64,000 nucleotides of DNA, taken from assembly GCA_017524545.1 (NCBI GenBank), contig JAFXVN010000072.1, positions 160,401 through 224,400 on the forward strand, read 5' to 3'. The notes under the pieces are model-generated. The model worked only from the letters and a program-made list of their open reading frames with translations, was not told the DNA's origin and made no database searches. The position numbers and the translations under genes were made by a program. Every line of letters starts with the position of its first letter. The first letter of the stretch is position 1. Below, one piece after another: positions 54,857 through 63,972 of the stretch. Source of the stretch: Bacteroidaceae bacterium. GTDB lineage: Bacteria; Bacteroidota; Bacteroidia; Bacteroidales; Bacteroidaceae.

Positions 54857-54876
54857 TCAGTTATGGGTTTGATGGA

Positions 54877-54906
54877 CCCATTAAACCCATTAAACCCATT
54901 AAGCCT
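54877..54906. repeat. Three 9-bp tandem repeats before the fucosidase start
   Basis: CCCATTAAA occurs three times in tandem (last copy CCCATTAAG) directly before the ATG at 54907, where the ribosome-binding region would be. Confidence 0.7.
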
Positions 54907-56280
54907 ATGAGATTAAACTTCCTTTCCTTTTTCCTTTTGGCAACCCTTTTTGCAGCTGCCCAGCCGAAGCCGCTGCATGAGTTGCAGCAGGCTTTCGTCG
55001 ATTTGCGCTTCGGCATGTTCATACACTACAACATGCCCACCTATTCCCTCGAGGACTGGCCCGACCCGGACATGCCTGTGTCTGCCTTTGCCCCGACGCA
55101 CCTCGACTGCCGCCAATGGGCAAGGGCTGCCAAGGCCGCTGGCATGACCTACGGCTGCCTCACCACCAAGCACCATAGCGGCTTCTGCATTTGGGACACC
55201 AAGACCACCGACTACAACTCCATGCAGTCGCCAGCCCATGTCGATGTCGTGCGCCAATATGTCGATGCTTTCCGCGAGGCTGGGTTGAGTGTGATGCTGT
55301 ACTACAGCATCCTCGACACACACCACCGTATTCGCCCCGGTCACATCAAACCGAGGAAGCATACAGACTATATCAAGGCACAGCTGCGCGAGCTGCTAAC
55401 CAACTACGGCGACATCACCGCGCTCATCATCGACGGCTGGGATGCCCCGTGGTCGCGCATCTCCTACAGCGAAATCTCCTTCCCGGAGATTTACGACTAC
55501 GTCAAGAGCCTGCAACCGGGCTGCCTGCTCATGGACCTCAATGCAGCCAAGTACCCCCGCGAGGCACTCTTTTACACCGACATCAAGAGCTACGAACAGG
55601 GAGCCGGCCAGAAAATCAGCACCACGGAGAACCGCCTGCCTGCCTTGGCTTGTCTAAGCATACAGCGCACTTGGTTCTGGAAGGAGTCGATGCCAACGGA
55701 CAAGCTCAAGGATGTGCGCTGGCTCGTGGAGGAGAATATACGCCCCTACAACAATGCCTATTGCAACTTCATCCTCAATGTCGCCCCGAACCGCGCAGGG
55801 TTGATGGACGACAATGCTGTCGAGGCTCTGCGCCAGATAGGACAGATTTGGCAGAACGAAGGCCCCACGCAGCCCATACCAGAATGCGACGCACCCATCA
55901 CTTTGTGCAATATCGCGAAGGGCTGCCCCACGGAGTACAGCTGGAGTTATGATTATGGCATTGGCGATTTTGCCAACGACGACAACTTCAGTTCTGCCTG
56001 GGAATCGCATCCCACTGTCGATGAACCTTGGTGGGAAGTGGATTTGAGGGGAAAGAAAACCATCTCGCTCGTCACCATCGTGGAAGGGACGAAAGGTTGT
56101 TTGCAAACGTATCGGTTAGAGTGCAAGCAAGGCAAACAATGGTACACGCTCTTCGAGGGGACAGCTCCCGAATGCCGCGTCAAGCAACATCGTTTTGCTC
56201 CCATAAAGGCAGAGAAGGTACGCATCACCGTCACCCGACATCAGGGCAAAGTTGCCCTTTCTGAAGTGGGCGTTTATTAA
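54907..56280 (+). CDS. GH29 alpha-L-fucosidase with F5/8-like C-terminal domain
   Basis: A 457-residue secreted enzyme. The GH29 core shows FVDLRFGMFIHYNMPTYS, TTKHHSGFCIWDT, and the nucleophile strand ALIIDGWDAPW with D176. The remaining region includes NFILNVAPNRAG. A C-terminal discoidin-like domain (about 330-455) has FANDDNFSSAWESHPTVDEP. It removes terminal alpha-L-fucose from glycans. The start at 54907 gives a signal peptide (MRLNFLSFFLLATLFAAAQ); a longer frame overlaps the preceding gene and is unlikely. Confidence 0.9.
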   Translation: MRLNFLSFFLLATLFAAAQPKPLHELQQAFVDLRFGMFIHYNMPTYSLEDWPDPDMPVSAFAPTHLDCRQWARAAKAAGMTYGCLTTKHHSGFCIWDTKTTDYNSMQSPAHVDVVRQYVDAFREAGLSVMLYYSILDTHHRIRPGHIKPRKHTDYIKAQLRELLTNYGDITALIIDGWDAPWSRISYSEISFPEIYDYVKSLQPGCLLMDLNAAKYPREALFYTDIKSYEQGAGQKISTTENRLPALACLSIQRTWFWKESMPTDKLKDVRWLVEENIRPYNNAYCNFILNVAPNRAGLMDDNAVEALRQIGQIWQNEGPTQPIPECDAPITLCNIAKGCPTEYSWSYDYGIGDFANDDNFSSAWESHPTVDEPWWEVDLRGKKTISLVTIVEGTKGCLQTYRLECKQGKQWYTLFEGTAPECRVKQHRFAPIKAEKVRITVTRHQGKVALSEVGVY

Positions 56281-56413
56281 AGGATGCTTTCTGGCTTGCC
56301 CTTTCTGTGCAGATAATGACAGATAGGGCATTTTTTTTAGTCAGAAGCATGGAAATCCCAAAGGTTTTTTGTACCTTCGTGCCGAAAAATCATATAATAC
56401 ACTTAATAGACTA

Positions 56414-57001
56414 ATGGAAAAGATACAAGAACTCACTGAGAAAATACTGCGCGAAGGCGTGGAAAAGGGACAGGCAGAAGCCGACCGCATCATCCAGGAG
56501 GCGAAGCAGCAGGCAGAGAAGATTCTGGAGGAGGCTCGCCAGCAAGCAGGGGAAATCGCTGCCCAGGCTCAGAAGAAAGCCGACGAGACAGCAGCCAACA
56601 CGCGCAGCGAACTCAAGATGTACACCAGCCAGGCTCTGAGTGCCCTCAAGAGCGAGGTGACCAACGTCGTGACCGACGGCGTGGTCAAGGAAGCTGTTGC
56701 CGGTCTGACCGCAAGCCCTGACTTTCTGGGACAGTTTGCCGTCGCCCTCGCAGAGAAGTGGAGCTCCGACGAGCCTGTTGTCATCTCTACCAGCGAAGCC
56801 GACAGCCTCAAGGCTTACTTTGCTGCTAAGGCAAAGGCTCTGCTCGACAAGGGCGTGACCATCAACAAGGTCAACGGCAAGGACACCCTGCTCACCATCG
56901 CTCCTGCTGACGGCAGCTACAAGGTGAACTTCGGCAAAGAGGAGTTCGAGACCTATTTCAAGAATTTCCTGCGTCCGCAACTCATAGAGATGTTGTTCTG
57001 A
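56414..57001 (+). CDS. atpE: V-type ATP synthase subunit E
   Basis: A 195-residue peripheral-stalk subunit: N-terminal long helix rich in K/E/Q/A (EAKQQAEKILEEARQQAG) and a C-terminal globular domain ending NFLRPQLIEMLF. First gene of the V-ATPase operon. The ATG at 56414 fits the family start. A TACCTTCG box at 56372-56379 is a weak promoter candidate. Confidence 0.9.
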   Translation: MEKIQELTEKILREGVEKGQAEADRIIQEAKQQAEKILEEARQQAGEIAAQAQKKADETAANTRSELKMYTSQALSALKSEVTNVVTDGVVKEAVAGLTASPDFLGQFAVALAEKWSSDEPVVISTSEADSLKAYFAAKAKALLDKGVTINKVNGKDTLLTIAPADGSYKVNFGKEEFETYFKNFLRPQLIEMLF

Positions 57002-57002
57002 A

Positions 57003-57095
57003 TGCATAATTCATAATTCACAATTCATAATAAGGCTACGCCCTTAACTAGGCGATAGAAATAATTATGAATTATGAATTAAAAATTATGAATTG
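57003..57095. repeat. AATTCATAATTCAC inverted-repeat element, empty copy 1
   Basis: The left arm (CATAATTCATAATTCACAATT, 57004-57030 in part) is complementary to right-arm ATTATGAATTATGAATT units at 57063-57095. The loop contains GGCTACGC. It sits between atpE and the DUF2764 gene. Confidence 0.75.
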
Positions 57096-57101
57096 AAAAA
57101 G

Positions 57102-57944
57102 ATGGCCAATTACTATTGCATGATAGCCGGCTTGCCGGACATTGACCTGCAGGACACGAAGCCAGGCATGAGCATCGAGGACATGCGTGAGCAGTGCGAA
57201 CAGCAGCTCACGGAGCATGACCGTAAGTTGCTCTTCTACTTCTTCCTGCACTTCGACTGCGTCAACCTCGTCAAGCTGCTCAAAAACCCGGAGGCACAGA
57301 TAGACCAATGGGGCAACTTCTCGCTCGACCAGCTGCGCGACCTCATCACCAGTGCCACGGAACTCAACTTCAACGTGCATCGCTACCCTGCCTTTATGAG
57401 TATCTTTGCACGTGAGTATGCTTTCAACAAAGACAAAGCAGGTTACTTCCCCGAGGACGAAATGGCCTTTCAGTTCCTCGACTATGCCATCAGCACTTGC
57501 CCCAGCCGTATGATGCGCCGTTGGTACAAACTCAACCTCGACATCACCAATATCCTCACTGCCATGCTTGCGCGGAAGCAGGGGTGGAGCATCGGTGACT
57601 TCATCAAGGGCGAGGGCGAGGTGCAGGAAATGATACGCGAGAACAAGACGAAGGACTTCAACCTCAGCCACGAGCTGGACTACATTCCGCAGCTCATGAA
57701 GATTGTCGAGGAGGAAGACCCTGTTCGCAAGGAAAAGATGATAGATGCTTTCAAGTGGATATGGCTCGACGAACGAACCTTCTTCGAACCCTTCAACATG
57801 GAGGCCGTCTTCGCCTACCTCTGCAAGCTCGAAATGCAGCAACGCTGGGCAAAGCTCGACGTGGAGCAGGGCAAGGAAACCTTCCAAAAGATAATCGACG
57901 ACCTCCGCAGCGAGGCACAAGTACCCCAAGAGTTCTCAATATAA
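57102..57944 (+). CDS. DUF2764 family protein, V-ATPase operon
   Basis: A 280-residue helical protein beginning ANYYCMIAGLPDIDL, the hallmark of DUF2764. It is invariably found between subunits E and A in Bacteroidota V-ATPase operons and is thought to play the part of subunit C. No catalytic motif. The ATG at 57102 is preferred over one 9 bp upstream. Confidence 0.88.
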   Translation: MANYYCMIAGLPDIDLQDTKPGMSIEDMREQCEQQLTEHDRKLLFYFFLHFDCVNLVKLLKNPEAQIDQWGNFSLDQLRDLITSATELNFNVHRYPAFMSIFAREYAFNKDKAGYFPEDEMAFQFLDYAISTCPSRMMRRWYKLNLDITNILTAMLARKQGWSIGDFIKGEGEVQEMIRENKTKDFNLSHELDYIPQLMKIVEEEDPVRKEKMIDAFKWIWLDERTFFEPFNMEAVFAYLCKLEMQQRWAKLDVEQGKETFQKIIDDLRSEAQVPQEFSI

Positions 57945-58397
57945 TTCACAATTCACAATTCATAATTCACAGTTATGAGGGATGCTGAGACAAATGCCAT
58001 AGTGGGTAAAAGCTTTGCTTTTGCTGTGAGATGCGTGAAGCTCAGGAAGTACCTCACAACAGAGAAGAATGAATATGTAATGTCCAAGCAACTGCTGAGA
58101 TGTGGCACAAGCATCGGAGCAAATGTAAAGGAAGCTTTGCGAGGACAGTCTCGGCCAGATTTCGGCACGAAGATGAATGTCTCGCTGAAAGAAGCAAGTG
58201 AAAGTGAATACTGGATTGAATTATTGCAAGCAACAGAATATATAACCATAGAGCAAGGCGAAAGCCTGCTTACAGACTGTAGAGAGTTAATTAAGCTACT
58301 GACAAGCATTGTCAAGACAACTTTTACCAAAGAATGGGGAAGCCTTGAAAGTGCGTAGCCTAATTATGAATTATGAATTAATAATTATGAATTAAAT
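57944..58397. mobile_element. Four-helix-bundle gene enclosed by inverted AATTCATAATT arms
   Basis: Left arm at 57944-57974 (ATAATTCACAATTCACAATT units) and right arm at 58361-58397 (AATTATGAATTATGAATTAA units) are inverted. Elsewhere in this operon the same pair of arms encloses only a short loop. GCGTAGCC at 58348-58355 is the complement of GGCTACGC in the empty copy at 57003-57095. Mobility is inferred. Confidence 0.45.
57975..58358 (+). CDS. Four-helix-bundle protein (23S rRNA IVP/S23 type)
   Basis: A 127-residue all-helical protein of the S23/IVP family: SFAFAVRCVKLRKYL, QLLRCGTSIGANVKEALRGQ, FGTKMNVSLKEASESEYWIE and a C-terminal helix with LTDCRELIKLLTSIVKT. Relatives are encoded in 23S rRNA intervening sequences and as free genes across Bacteroidota; the Avd protein of diversity-generating retroelements has the same fold. 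It has no known role in V-ATPase, yet lies between the DUF2764 and subunit A genes, enclosed by inverted repeats. Confidence 0.88.
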   Translation: MRDAETNAIVGKSFAFAVRCVKLRKYLTTEKNEYVMSKQLLRCGTSIGANVKEALRGQSRPDFGTKMNVSLKEASESEYWIELLQATEYITIEQGESLLTDCRELIKLLTSIVKTTFTKEWGSLESA

Positions 58398-58401
58398 AAA
58401 G

Positions 58402-60147
58402 ATGACAAAAGGTATTGTTAGTGGCGTAGTCGCCAACATGGTCACGCTCCGTGTCGATGGTCCCGTGCTCCAAGGCGAGATATGCTACATCACCACAGGA
58501 GGCGACCGGTTGATGGCAGAGGTCATCAAGATACTCGGTCAGGACGTATATGTGCAGGTCTTCGAGAGCACACGCGGTCTGAAGGTTGGTGCCGAAGCAG
58601 AATTTACAGGGCACATGCTGGAGATACAGCTCGGCCCGGGTATGCTCAGCCACAACTACGACGGTTTGCAGAACGACCTCGACAAGATGGAGGGTGTCTT
58701 CCTGAAGCGCGGTCAATATACAGAACCGCTCGACAGCGAACGCCTCTGGGACTTCGAACCGCTTGTTAAGCCGGGCGACAAGGTACAGGCAAGCGACTGG
58801 CTCGGCAAGGTGGAGGAGAACCACCAGCCCCTGAAGATTATGGCTCCCTTCCAGATGGAAGGCACGGCTACGGTAACGAGCATCATGCCGAAAGGCAAGT
58901 ACAAGATTCACGACACTATTGCTGTCCTGACCGACGAAAAAGGCAGTAACATTGTCGTCGATATGGTGCAGCACTGGCCTGTGAAGTTCGCCATGACGAA
59001 CTATCGCGAGAAGCCCCGTCCATTCAAACTGTTGGAGACAGGCGTCCGCACCATCGACACCTTCAACCCCATTGTGGAGGGCGGCACAGGCTTCATCCCC
59101 GGCCCCTTCGGAACAGGTAAGACGGTGCTTCAGCACGCCATCTCGAAGCAGGCAGAGGCCGACATCGTGGTGATTGCTGCCTGCGGCGAACGTGCCAACG
59201 AGGTTGTGGAAATCTTCACTGAGTTCCCCGAACTGGTTGACCCGCACACAGGCCGTCAGCTGATGGAGCGTACCATCATCATCGCCAACACCTCCAACAT
59301 GCCTGTCGCAGCCCGCGAGGCTTCCGTCTATACAGCCATGACGATGGCAGAGTACTATCGCTCGATGGGCTTGCGCGTCCTCTTGATGGCCGACTCCACT
59401 TCCCGTTGGGCACAGGCTCTGCGCGAGATGTCGAACCGCATGGAAGAGTTGCCCGGCCCCGATGCCTTCCCCATGGACTTGGGTGCCCTCATCTCAAACT
59501 TCTACGGACGCGCAGGTTATGTCTATCTCAACAACGGCGAAGTGGGTTCCGTGACCTTCCTCGGCACCGTGTCGCCTGCCGGCGGTAACTTGAAGGAGCC
59601 TGTCACCGAGAACACGAAGAAGGTGGCCCGCTGCTTCTACGCCCTCGAACAGGACCGTGCCGACAAGAAGCGCTACCCGGCTGTCAACCCCATTGACTCC
59701 TACTCCAAGTACCTCGAATACCCAGAGTTCGCCGAATACATCAAGGAGCACATCAACGAGGAATGGATTCCGAAGGTGCTTGCCCTGAAGACCCGTATGC
59801 AGCGCGGTAAGGAGATTGCCGAGCAAATCAACATCCTGGGCGACGATGGCGTGCCTGTTGACTACCACATCGTCTTCTGGAAGTCCGAGGTCATCGACTA
59901 TGTCATCCTCCAGCAGGATGCCTTCGATGAAGTGGATGCCGTAACGCCCCTCGAACGTCAGGAAGAGATACTCAACCTCGTGACGAAGATTTGCGAGAAG
60001 GACGACTACAAGTTCGAGAACTTCCTCGAGGTCATCGACTACTTCAAGAAGCTCATCAACCTCTGCAAGCAGATGAACTACTCCACCTACAAGAGTGAGC
60101 AGTACTACGACTACATTTCGCAAGTTGAAAACTTGCTTAATTCATAA
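58402..60147 (+). CDS. atpA: V-type ATP synthase subunit A (catalytic)
   Basis: A 581-residue catalytic subunit with Walker A GPFGTGKT (234-241), preceded by the V-ATPase-type insertion, a Walker-B-like LRVLLMADSTSRW segment and ALREMSNRMEELPGPDAFP. It drives ATP hydrolysis or synthesis coupled to H+ or Na+ movement. The last codons and the stop (LNS*) are supplied by an AATTCATAATTC repeat unit. Confidence 0.97.
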   Translation: MTKGIVSGVVANMVTLRVDGPVLQGEICYITTGGDRLMAEVIKILGQDVYVQVFESTRGLKVGAEAEFTGHMLEIQLGPGMLSHNYDGLQNDLDKMEGVFLKRGQYTEPLDSERLWDFEPLVKPGDKVQASDWLGKVEENHQPLKIMAPFQMEGTATVTSIMPKGKYKIHDTIAVLTDEKGSNIVVDMVQHWPVKFAMTNYREKPRPFKLLETGVRTIDTFNPIVEGGTGFIPGPFGTGKTVLQHAISKQAEADIVVIAACGERANEVVEIFTEFPELVDPHTGRQLMERTIIIANTSNMPVAAREASVYTAMTMAEYYRSMGLRVLLMADSTSRWAQALREMSNRMEELPGPDAFPMDLGALISNFYGRAGYVYLNNGEVGSVTFLGTVSPAGGNLKEPVTENTKKVARCFYALEQDRADKKRYPAVNPIDSYSKYLEYPEFAEYIKEHINEEWIPKVLALKTRMQRGKEIAEQINILGDDGVPVDYHIVFWKSEVIDYVILQQDAFDEVDAVTPLERQEEILNLVTKICEKDDYKFENFLEVIDYFKKLINLCKQMNYSTYKSEQYYDYISQVENLLNS

Positions 60148-60237
60148 TTCACAATTCACAATGCACAATTGGCAGGATGAATATGAATTACCCTATGAAT
60201 TAAGAATTAAGAATTATGAATTAAGAATTATGAATTA
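60138..60237. repeat. AATTCATAATTCAC inverted-repeat element, empty copy 2
   Basis: Left-arm units (AATTCATAATTCACAATTCA) at 60138-60170 and right-arm GAATTAAGAATTATGAATT units at 60196-60237. It fills the spacer between atpA and atpB and includes the atpA stop codon. Confidence 0.75.
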
Positions 60238-60245
60238 AATAAGTT

Positions 60246-61568
60246 ATGGCAACAGCATTTCAGAAAGTATATACAAAGATAAGCCAGATAACGAAGGCTA
60301 CTTGTTCGCTCAAGGCGAAGGGCGTGGGCTATAATGAGTTGGCAACCATCAATGGCAAGCTGGCACAGGTGGTGAAGATTATCGGTGACGATGTGACGCT
60401 TCAGGTCTTCGAAGGCACAGGCGGCATTCCCACCAATGCCGAGGTTGTGTTCCTCGGCAAGAGTCCGTCCCTCAAGGTCAGCGACCAGTTGGCAGGACGT
60501 TTCTTCAACGCTTACGGTCTGCCAATCGACGGCGGCCCAGAGGTTGAAGGCAAGGAAGTCGAGATTGGCGGCCCGTCGGTGAACCCTGTACGCCGTAAGC
60601 AGCCCAGCGAACTCATCGCGACGGGTATTGCAGGCATCGACCTCAACAACACGCTCGTCTCTGGTCAGAAGATTCCCTTCTTCGCCGACCCCGACCAGCC
60701 GTTCAACGAAGTGATGGCATTGGTTGCCATGCGTGCCAAGGCAGACAAGATTATCCTGGGCGGCATGGGTATGACCAACGACGACTACTACTTCTTCCGC
60801 AACACCTTCGCTAACGCCGGTGCACTCGACCGCATCATCTCCTTCATCAACACCACCGAAGACCCTGCCGTCGAGCGACTCCTTATCCCCGACATGGCTT
60901 TGGCGGCTGCCGAGTACTTCGCAGTCGAGAAGCACGAGACGGTGCTCGTCCTCTTGACCGACATGACCAGCTATGCCGACTCACTTTCCATCGTGAGCAA
61001 CCGTATGGACCAAATCCCGTCGAAGGACTCTATGCCCGGCTCGCTCTATTCCGACTTGGCAAAGATATACGAGAAGGCCGTGCAGTTCCCCGAGAGTGCA
61101 GGCGGCGGCTCCATCACCATCATTGCCGTGACCACGCTGTCTGGCGGTGACATCACGCACGCTGTGCCCGATAACACGGGTTACATCACCGAAGGTCAGC
61201 TCTACCTGCGCCGTGACAGTGATGTCGGCAAGGTCATCATCGACCCGTTCCGTTCGCTGTCCCGTCTGAAGCAGCTCGTCGCAGGAAAGAAGACGCGCAA
61301 GGATCACAGCCAGGTGATGAACGCAGCCATCCGCCTCTATGCCGACGCGGCCAATGCCAAGACAAAGCTGGAGAACGGCTTCGACCTCACCGACTACGAC
61401 AACCGCTGCCTCGACTTCGCGAAGGACTATTCGAGCAAGCTCCTTGCCATCGACGTCAACCTCAACACAGAGGAGATGCTCGACGTCACATGGAGCCTCT
61501 TCCGCAAGTACTTCAAGCTCGAAGAGGTGAACATCAAGAAGGAGTTCACCGACATTTATTGGAAATAA
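60246..61568 (+). CDS. atpB: V-type ATP synthase subunit B
   Basis: A 440-residue non-catalytic nucleotide-binding subunit. The P-loop position is degenerate (VSGQKIPFFADP), as normal for B subunits; the VLVLLTDMTSYADSLSIVSNRMDQIPSKDSMPG region is typical in its parts. It ends in DIYWK, followed by a strong terminator. Confidence 0.97.
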   Translation: MATAFQKVYTKISQITKATCSLKAKGVGYNELATINGKLAQVVKIIGDDVTLQVFEGTGGIPTNAEVVFLGKSPSLKVSDQLAGRFFNAYGLPIDGGPEVEGKEVEIGGPSVNPVRRKQPSELIATGIAGIDLNNTLVSGQKIPFFADPDQPFNEVMALVAMRAKADKIILGGMGMTNDDYYFFRNTFANAGALDRIISFINTTEDPAVERLLIPDMALAAAEYFAVEKHETVLVLLTDMTSYADSLSIVSNRMDQIPSKDSMPGSLYSDLAKIYEKAVQFPESAGGGSITIIAVTTLSGGDITHAVPDNTGYITEGQLYLRRDSDVGKVIIDPFRSLSRLKQLVAGKKTRKDHSQVMNAAIRLYADAANAKTKLENGFDLTDYDNRCLDFAKDYSSKLLAIDVNLNTEEMLDVTWSLFRKYFKLEEVNIKKEFTDIYWK

Positions 61569-61574
61569 GTAAAT

Positions 61575-61634
61575 AAGGAAATAGGAGAATAAGAAAAGGA
61601 GATGCACCCCCTTTTCTTGTTCTCCTATTTCCTT
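61575..61634 (+). terminator. Strong terminator after atpB
   Basis: AAGGAAATAGGAGAA (61575-61589) and AAGAAAAGG (61591-61599) pair with CTTTTCTT (61611-61618) and TTCTCCTATTTCCTT (61620-61634), giving a stem of over 20 bp. Confidence 0.8.
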
Positions 61635-61653
61635 TATATCAAAATCTCAAATT

Positions 61654-63507
61654 ATGAAAAAGCTTTTACTTGTATTATCGATGTTCATGGCGGCGTGGAC
61701 TGTTCAGGCCGACGATCTCCTCTATGGTCTCTATCAGGGTAATGGCACTCCGACAGCCAGAGGCACAAAGAAGGCCGAAACCTACGACGTGGCCATTCAT
61801 CTCTCCGACCCTTTCCTTGTGGGGAAGGAGGTGCGCGGACTGAGGATTCCCATCAACACTGGGGCAACGAATGCCACAAACTATGTGGCGTGGCTCTCGT
61901 CGGCACTGACCCTCGACAGCGACAAGAAGAACGTCCCCAACATCCGTAGCGTCAGCTTCACGCCCAGCGGCAGTTGGACCGATGTGACGTTTGATGAACC
62001 CTACGTCATCACGGAAGAAGGCCTCTATGCAGGCTATTCGTTCGAGGTGCCCTCTGTAAGCACCACAACGAGCGATGCCAACCAGACACCTCTTATGTGC
62101 TTCGACGGCAGCGAGGGTCTCTACATCCACACCTCACGCACCTATCGCAAATGGCAGACCACGGCCTCGCTTGGCACTTCCGCTCTCCTGTTGCGTTTGG
62201 GCGGCGAGGGCATTCACCAGCGTGCCGCTTCCTTGCAACTGCCCGACGACCTGGCGGCTTACGCTTCTGTCGGCAAACAGACTTCGGTGAGCCTCACTGT
62301 TACCAGCCACGGCACGGAAGCCATCAAGAACATCAACTATATCATGGTGATGGATGGCGACACCATCAAGAAGCGCGTCAGCACCAGCTTTGGCACTGCC
62401 TACTATGGACAGCAGAAGACCATTAAGGCCACAATACCAGCCGTGAAGACACCCGGCACGCGCAACATCACGCTTCGCATCACCATGGTCAACAGCTTTG
62501 AAAACGAAGACGAACAGCCCTCCGTCAGCTTCGAGATGCCTTTCCTCTCCGAGCTGCCAAAGCACAAGCCCCTCATGGAGGAATACACGGGAGCATGGTG
62601 CCAGTACTGCCCCTTGGGCACGGCGGCTATGGAGGCGATGACAAAGCTGCATCCTGATGACTTCGTGGGCATTGCCTATCACGACGGCGACGAGATGGCT
62701 GCCATCCTCTCGAAGCCTGCCAATCCGTCGGGCTATCCTGCCGCCTATCTCGACCGTGTGCTGGCCGTGAGTCCTTTCTACGGTACCGGCGGCACGAGCC
62801 TTGGCATCGAGAACGACTGGAAGACGCGGCAGGCCATCATGGCTCCAGCAGCCCTCGCGCTCGAAGCCGTTTGGACGTCACCCACCACTATCGACGTGAC
62901 AGCCACTGCTACCTTCATTCGCAACTTCCCCAACAACCCATACCGCTTGACATACGTCCTTGTGGCCGACGACCTCTATGGCAAGGGACGCTACTGGAGC
63001 CAGCAGAACGCCCTCTCCGGCAACACCAGCTACAGCAGCGACCCCTATTTGTCGCCTTGGGTATCGTTGCCGGGTGTGGTCATCGACATGCACTTCAACG
63101 ATGTTGCCATACAGACATCCTGCGCAGGTGATGCTGTCCTCGACAACAGTCTGCCGGATGCCATCGTCGAGAACACACCCTACGCGCACACCTATACTTT
63201 CGATGTCGCCGACAACAAGTTCACCCAGACGTGCCTGAACAACCCCGCTCAGGAACCCATCGACAACAGGGCCAACATCCGTGTCGTTGCCATCCTTGTC
63301 GATACTCGTACAGGCGAGGCAGTGAATGCCGAGAAAGCCAACATCGACGGGCTTCAGGAAGTAATCGACGGCATTGAAGGAATTCATAATTCACAATTCA
63401 TAATTCATAATGAGGATGCTGTCTATGACCTCAGTGGACGCAAAATTGTAAATAGTAAATTGCTTCGGGGCATATACATCAAAGACAACAAGAAAATAAT
63501 GAAGTGA
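61654..63507 (+). CDS. Omp28-related secreted thioredoxin-like protein
   Basis: A 617-residue exported protein. Signal peptide (MKKLLLVLSMFMAAWTVQA); N-terminal beta region; a central Omp28-like thioredoxin fold with PLMEEYTGAWCQYCPLG, where the CQYC pair takes the CxxC position; then beta domains and a Por-tail-like C-terminus (YDLSGRKIV, LLRGIYIKDNKK). Residues IHNSQFIIHN before the tail are encoded by an AATTCATAATT repeat inserted in frame. It lies after atpB, where V-ATPase D/I/K subunits usually follow. Confidence 0.82.
   Translation: MKKLLLVLSMFMAAWTVQADDLLYGLYQGNGTPTARGTKKAETYDVAIHLSDPFLVGKEVRGLRIPINTGATNATNYVAWLSSALTLDSDKKNVPNIRSVSFTPSGSWTDVTFDEPYVITEEGLYAGYSFEVPSVSTTTSDANQTPLMCFDGSEGLYIHTSRTYRKWQTTASLGTSALLLRLGGEGIHQRAASLQLPDDLAAYASVGKQTSVSLTVTSHGTEAIKNINYIMVMDGDTIKKRVSTSFGTAYYGQQKTIKATIPAVKTPGTRNITLRITMVNSFENEDEQPSVSFEMPFLSELPKHKPLMEEYTGAWCQYCPLGTAAMEAMTKLHPDDFVGIAYHDGDEMAAILSKPANPSGYPAAYLDRVLAVSPFYGTGGTSLGIENDWKTRQAIMAPAALALEAVWTSPTTIDVTATATFIRNFPNNPYRLTYVLVADDLYGKGRYWSQQNALSGNTSYSSDPYLSPWVSLPGVVIDMHFNDVAIQTSCAGDAVLDNSLPDAIVENTPYAHTYTFDVADNKFTQTCLNNPAQEPIDNRANIRVVAILVDTRTGEAVNAEKANIDGLQEVIDGIEGIHNSQFIIHNEDAVYDLSGRKIVNSKLLRGIYIKDNKKIMK
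63381..63411. repeat. AATTCATAATTCAC repeat inside a coding sequence
   Basis: AATTCATAATTCACAATTCA and further units form a left-arm type block read in frame in the Omp28-like gene. Confidence 0.8.
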
Positions 63508-63579
63508 ACAGACACAATATATAATATAAACCACAGATTAAACGGATTGAACGGATTATTCTTAATTGTTTTCGGATTA

Positions 63580-63773
63580 AACCCAAATCGGTCATTAGAA
63601 TTTATGTCAGAGTAGTATTTATATCAGTCAGATTGTTTAAGTGGTCATTGCAGGCGTAGCGAGCTACGTCAAAATGAGTACTTTGGACAAGATGACGATA
63701 GAAATGCTGCTATGGCATGAATAAACAAGAAAAACAATATAACAATAAGTTGGTCTAATGACCGATTTGGGTT
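63580..63773. repeat. MITE-like element with 20-bp terminal inverted repeats
   Basis: AACCCAAATCGGTCATTAGA (63580-63599) is the exact complement of 63754-63773. The enclosed 154 bp has no open frame. Size and structure fit a miniature inverted-repeat element; a clean target-site duplication was not found. Confidence 0.5.
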
Positions 63774-63972
63774 AAACCGATTCAGGGGCAATCCGCTAAA
63801 TCTGAATAATTTAAGTTTCGGGAGTTATAAAATGGAGTTAAATAGGGAGTTAAGCCAGCAAGCTGGCTGGAAGTTAAGCACTTCGTGCTGGCCGATAGTT
63901 TTGGATGCGAGGAAATACATTTGGTATTGTCCTCTTTAACTTCCACGAGCGTAGCGCTCCGCGCCTTAACAG

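Noticed and set aside
57003-60237. AATTCATAATTCAC blocks as a CRISPR array
   Set aside because: Units are short, contiguous, inverted in pairs and without unique spacers or cas genes.
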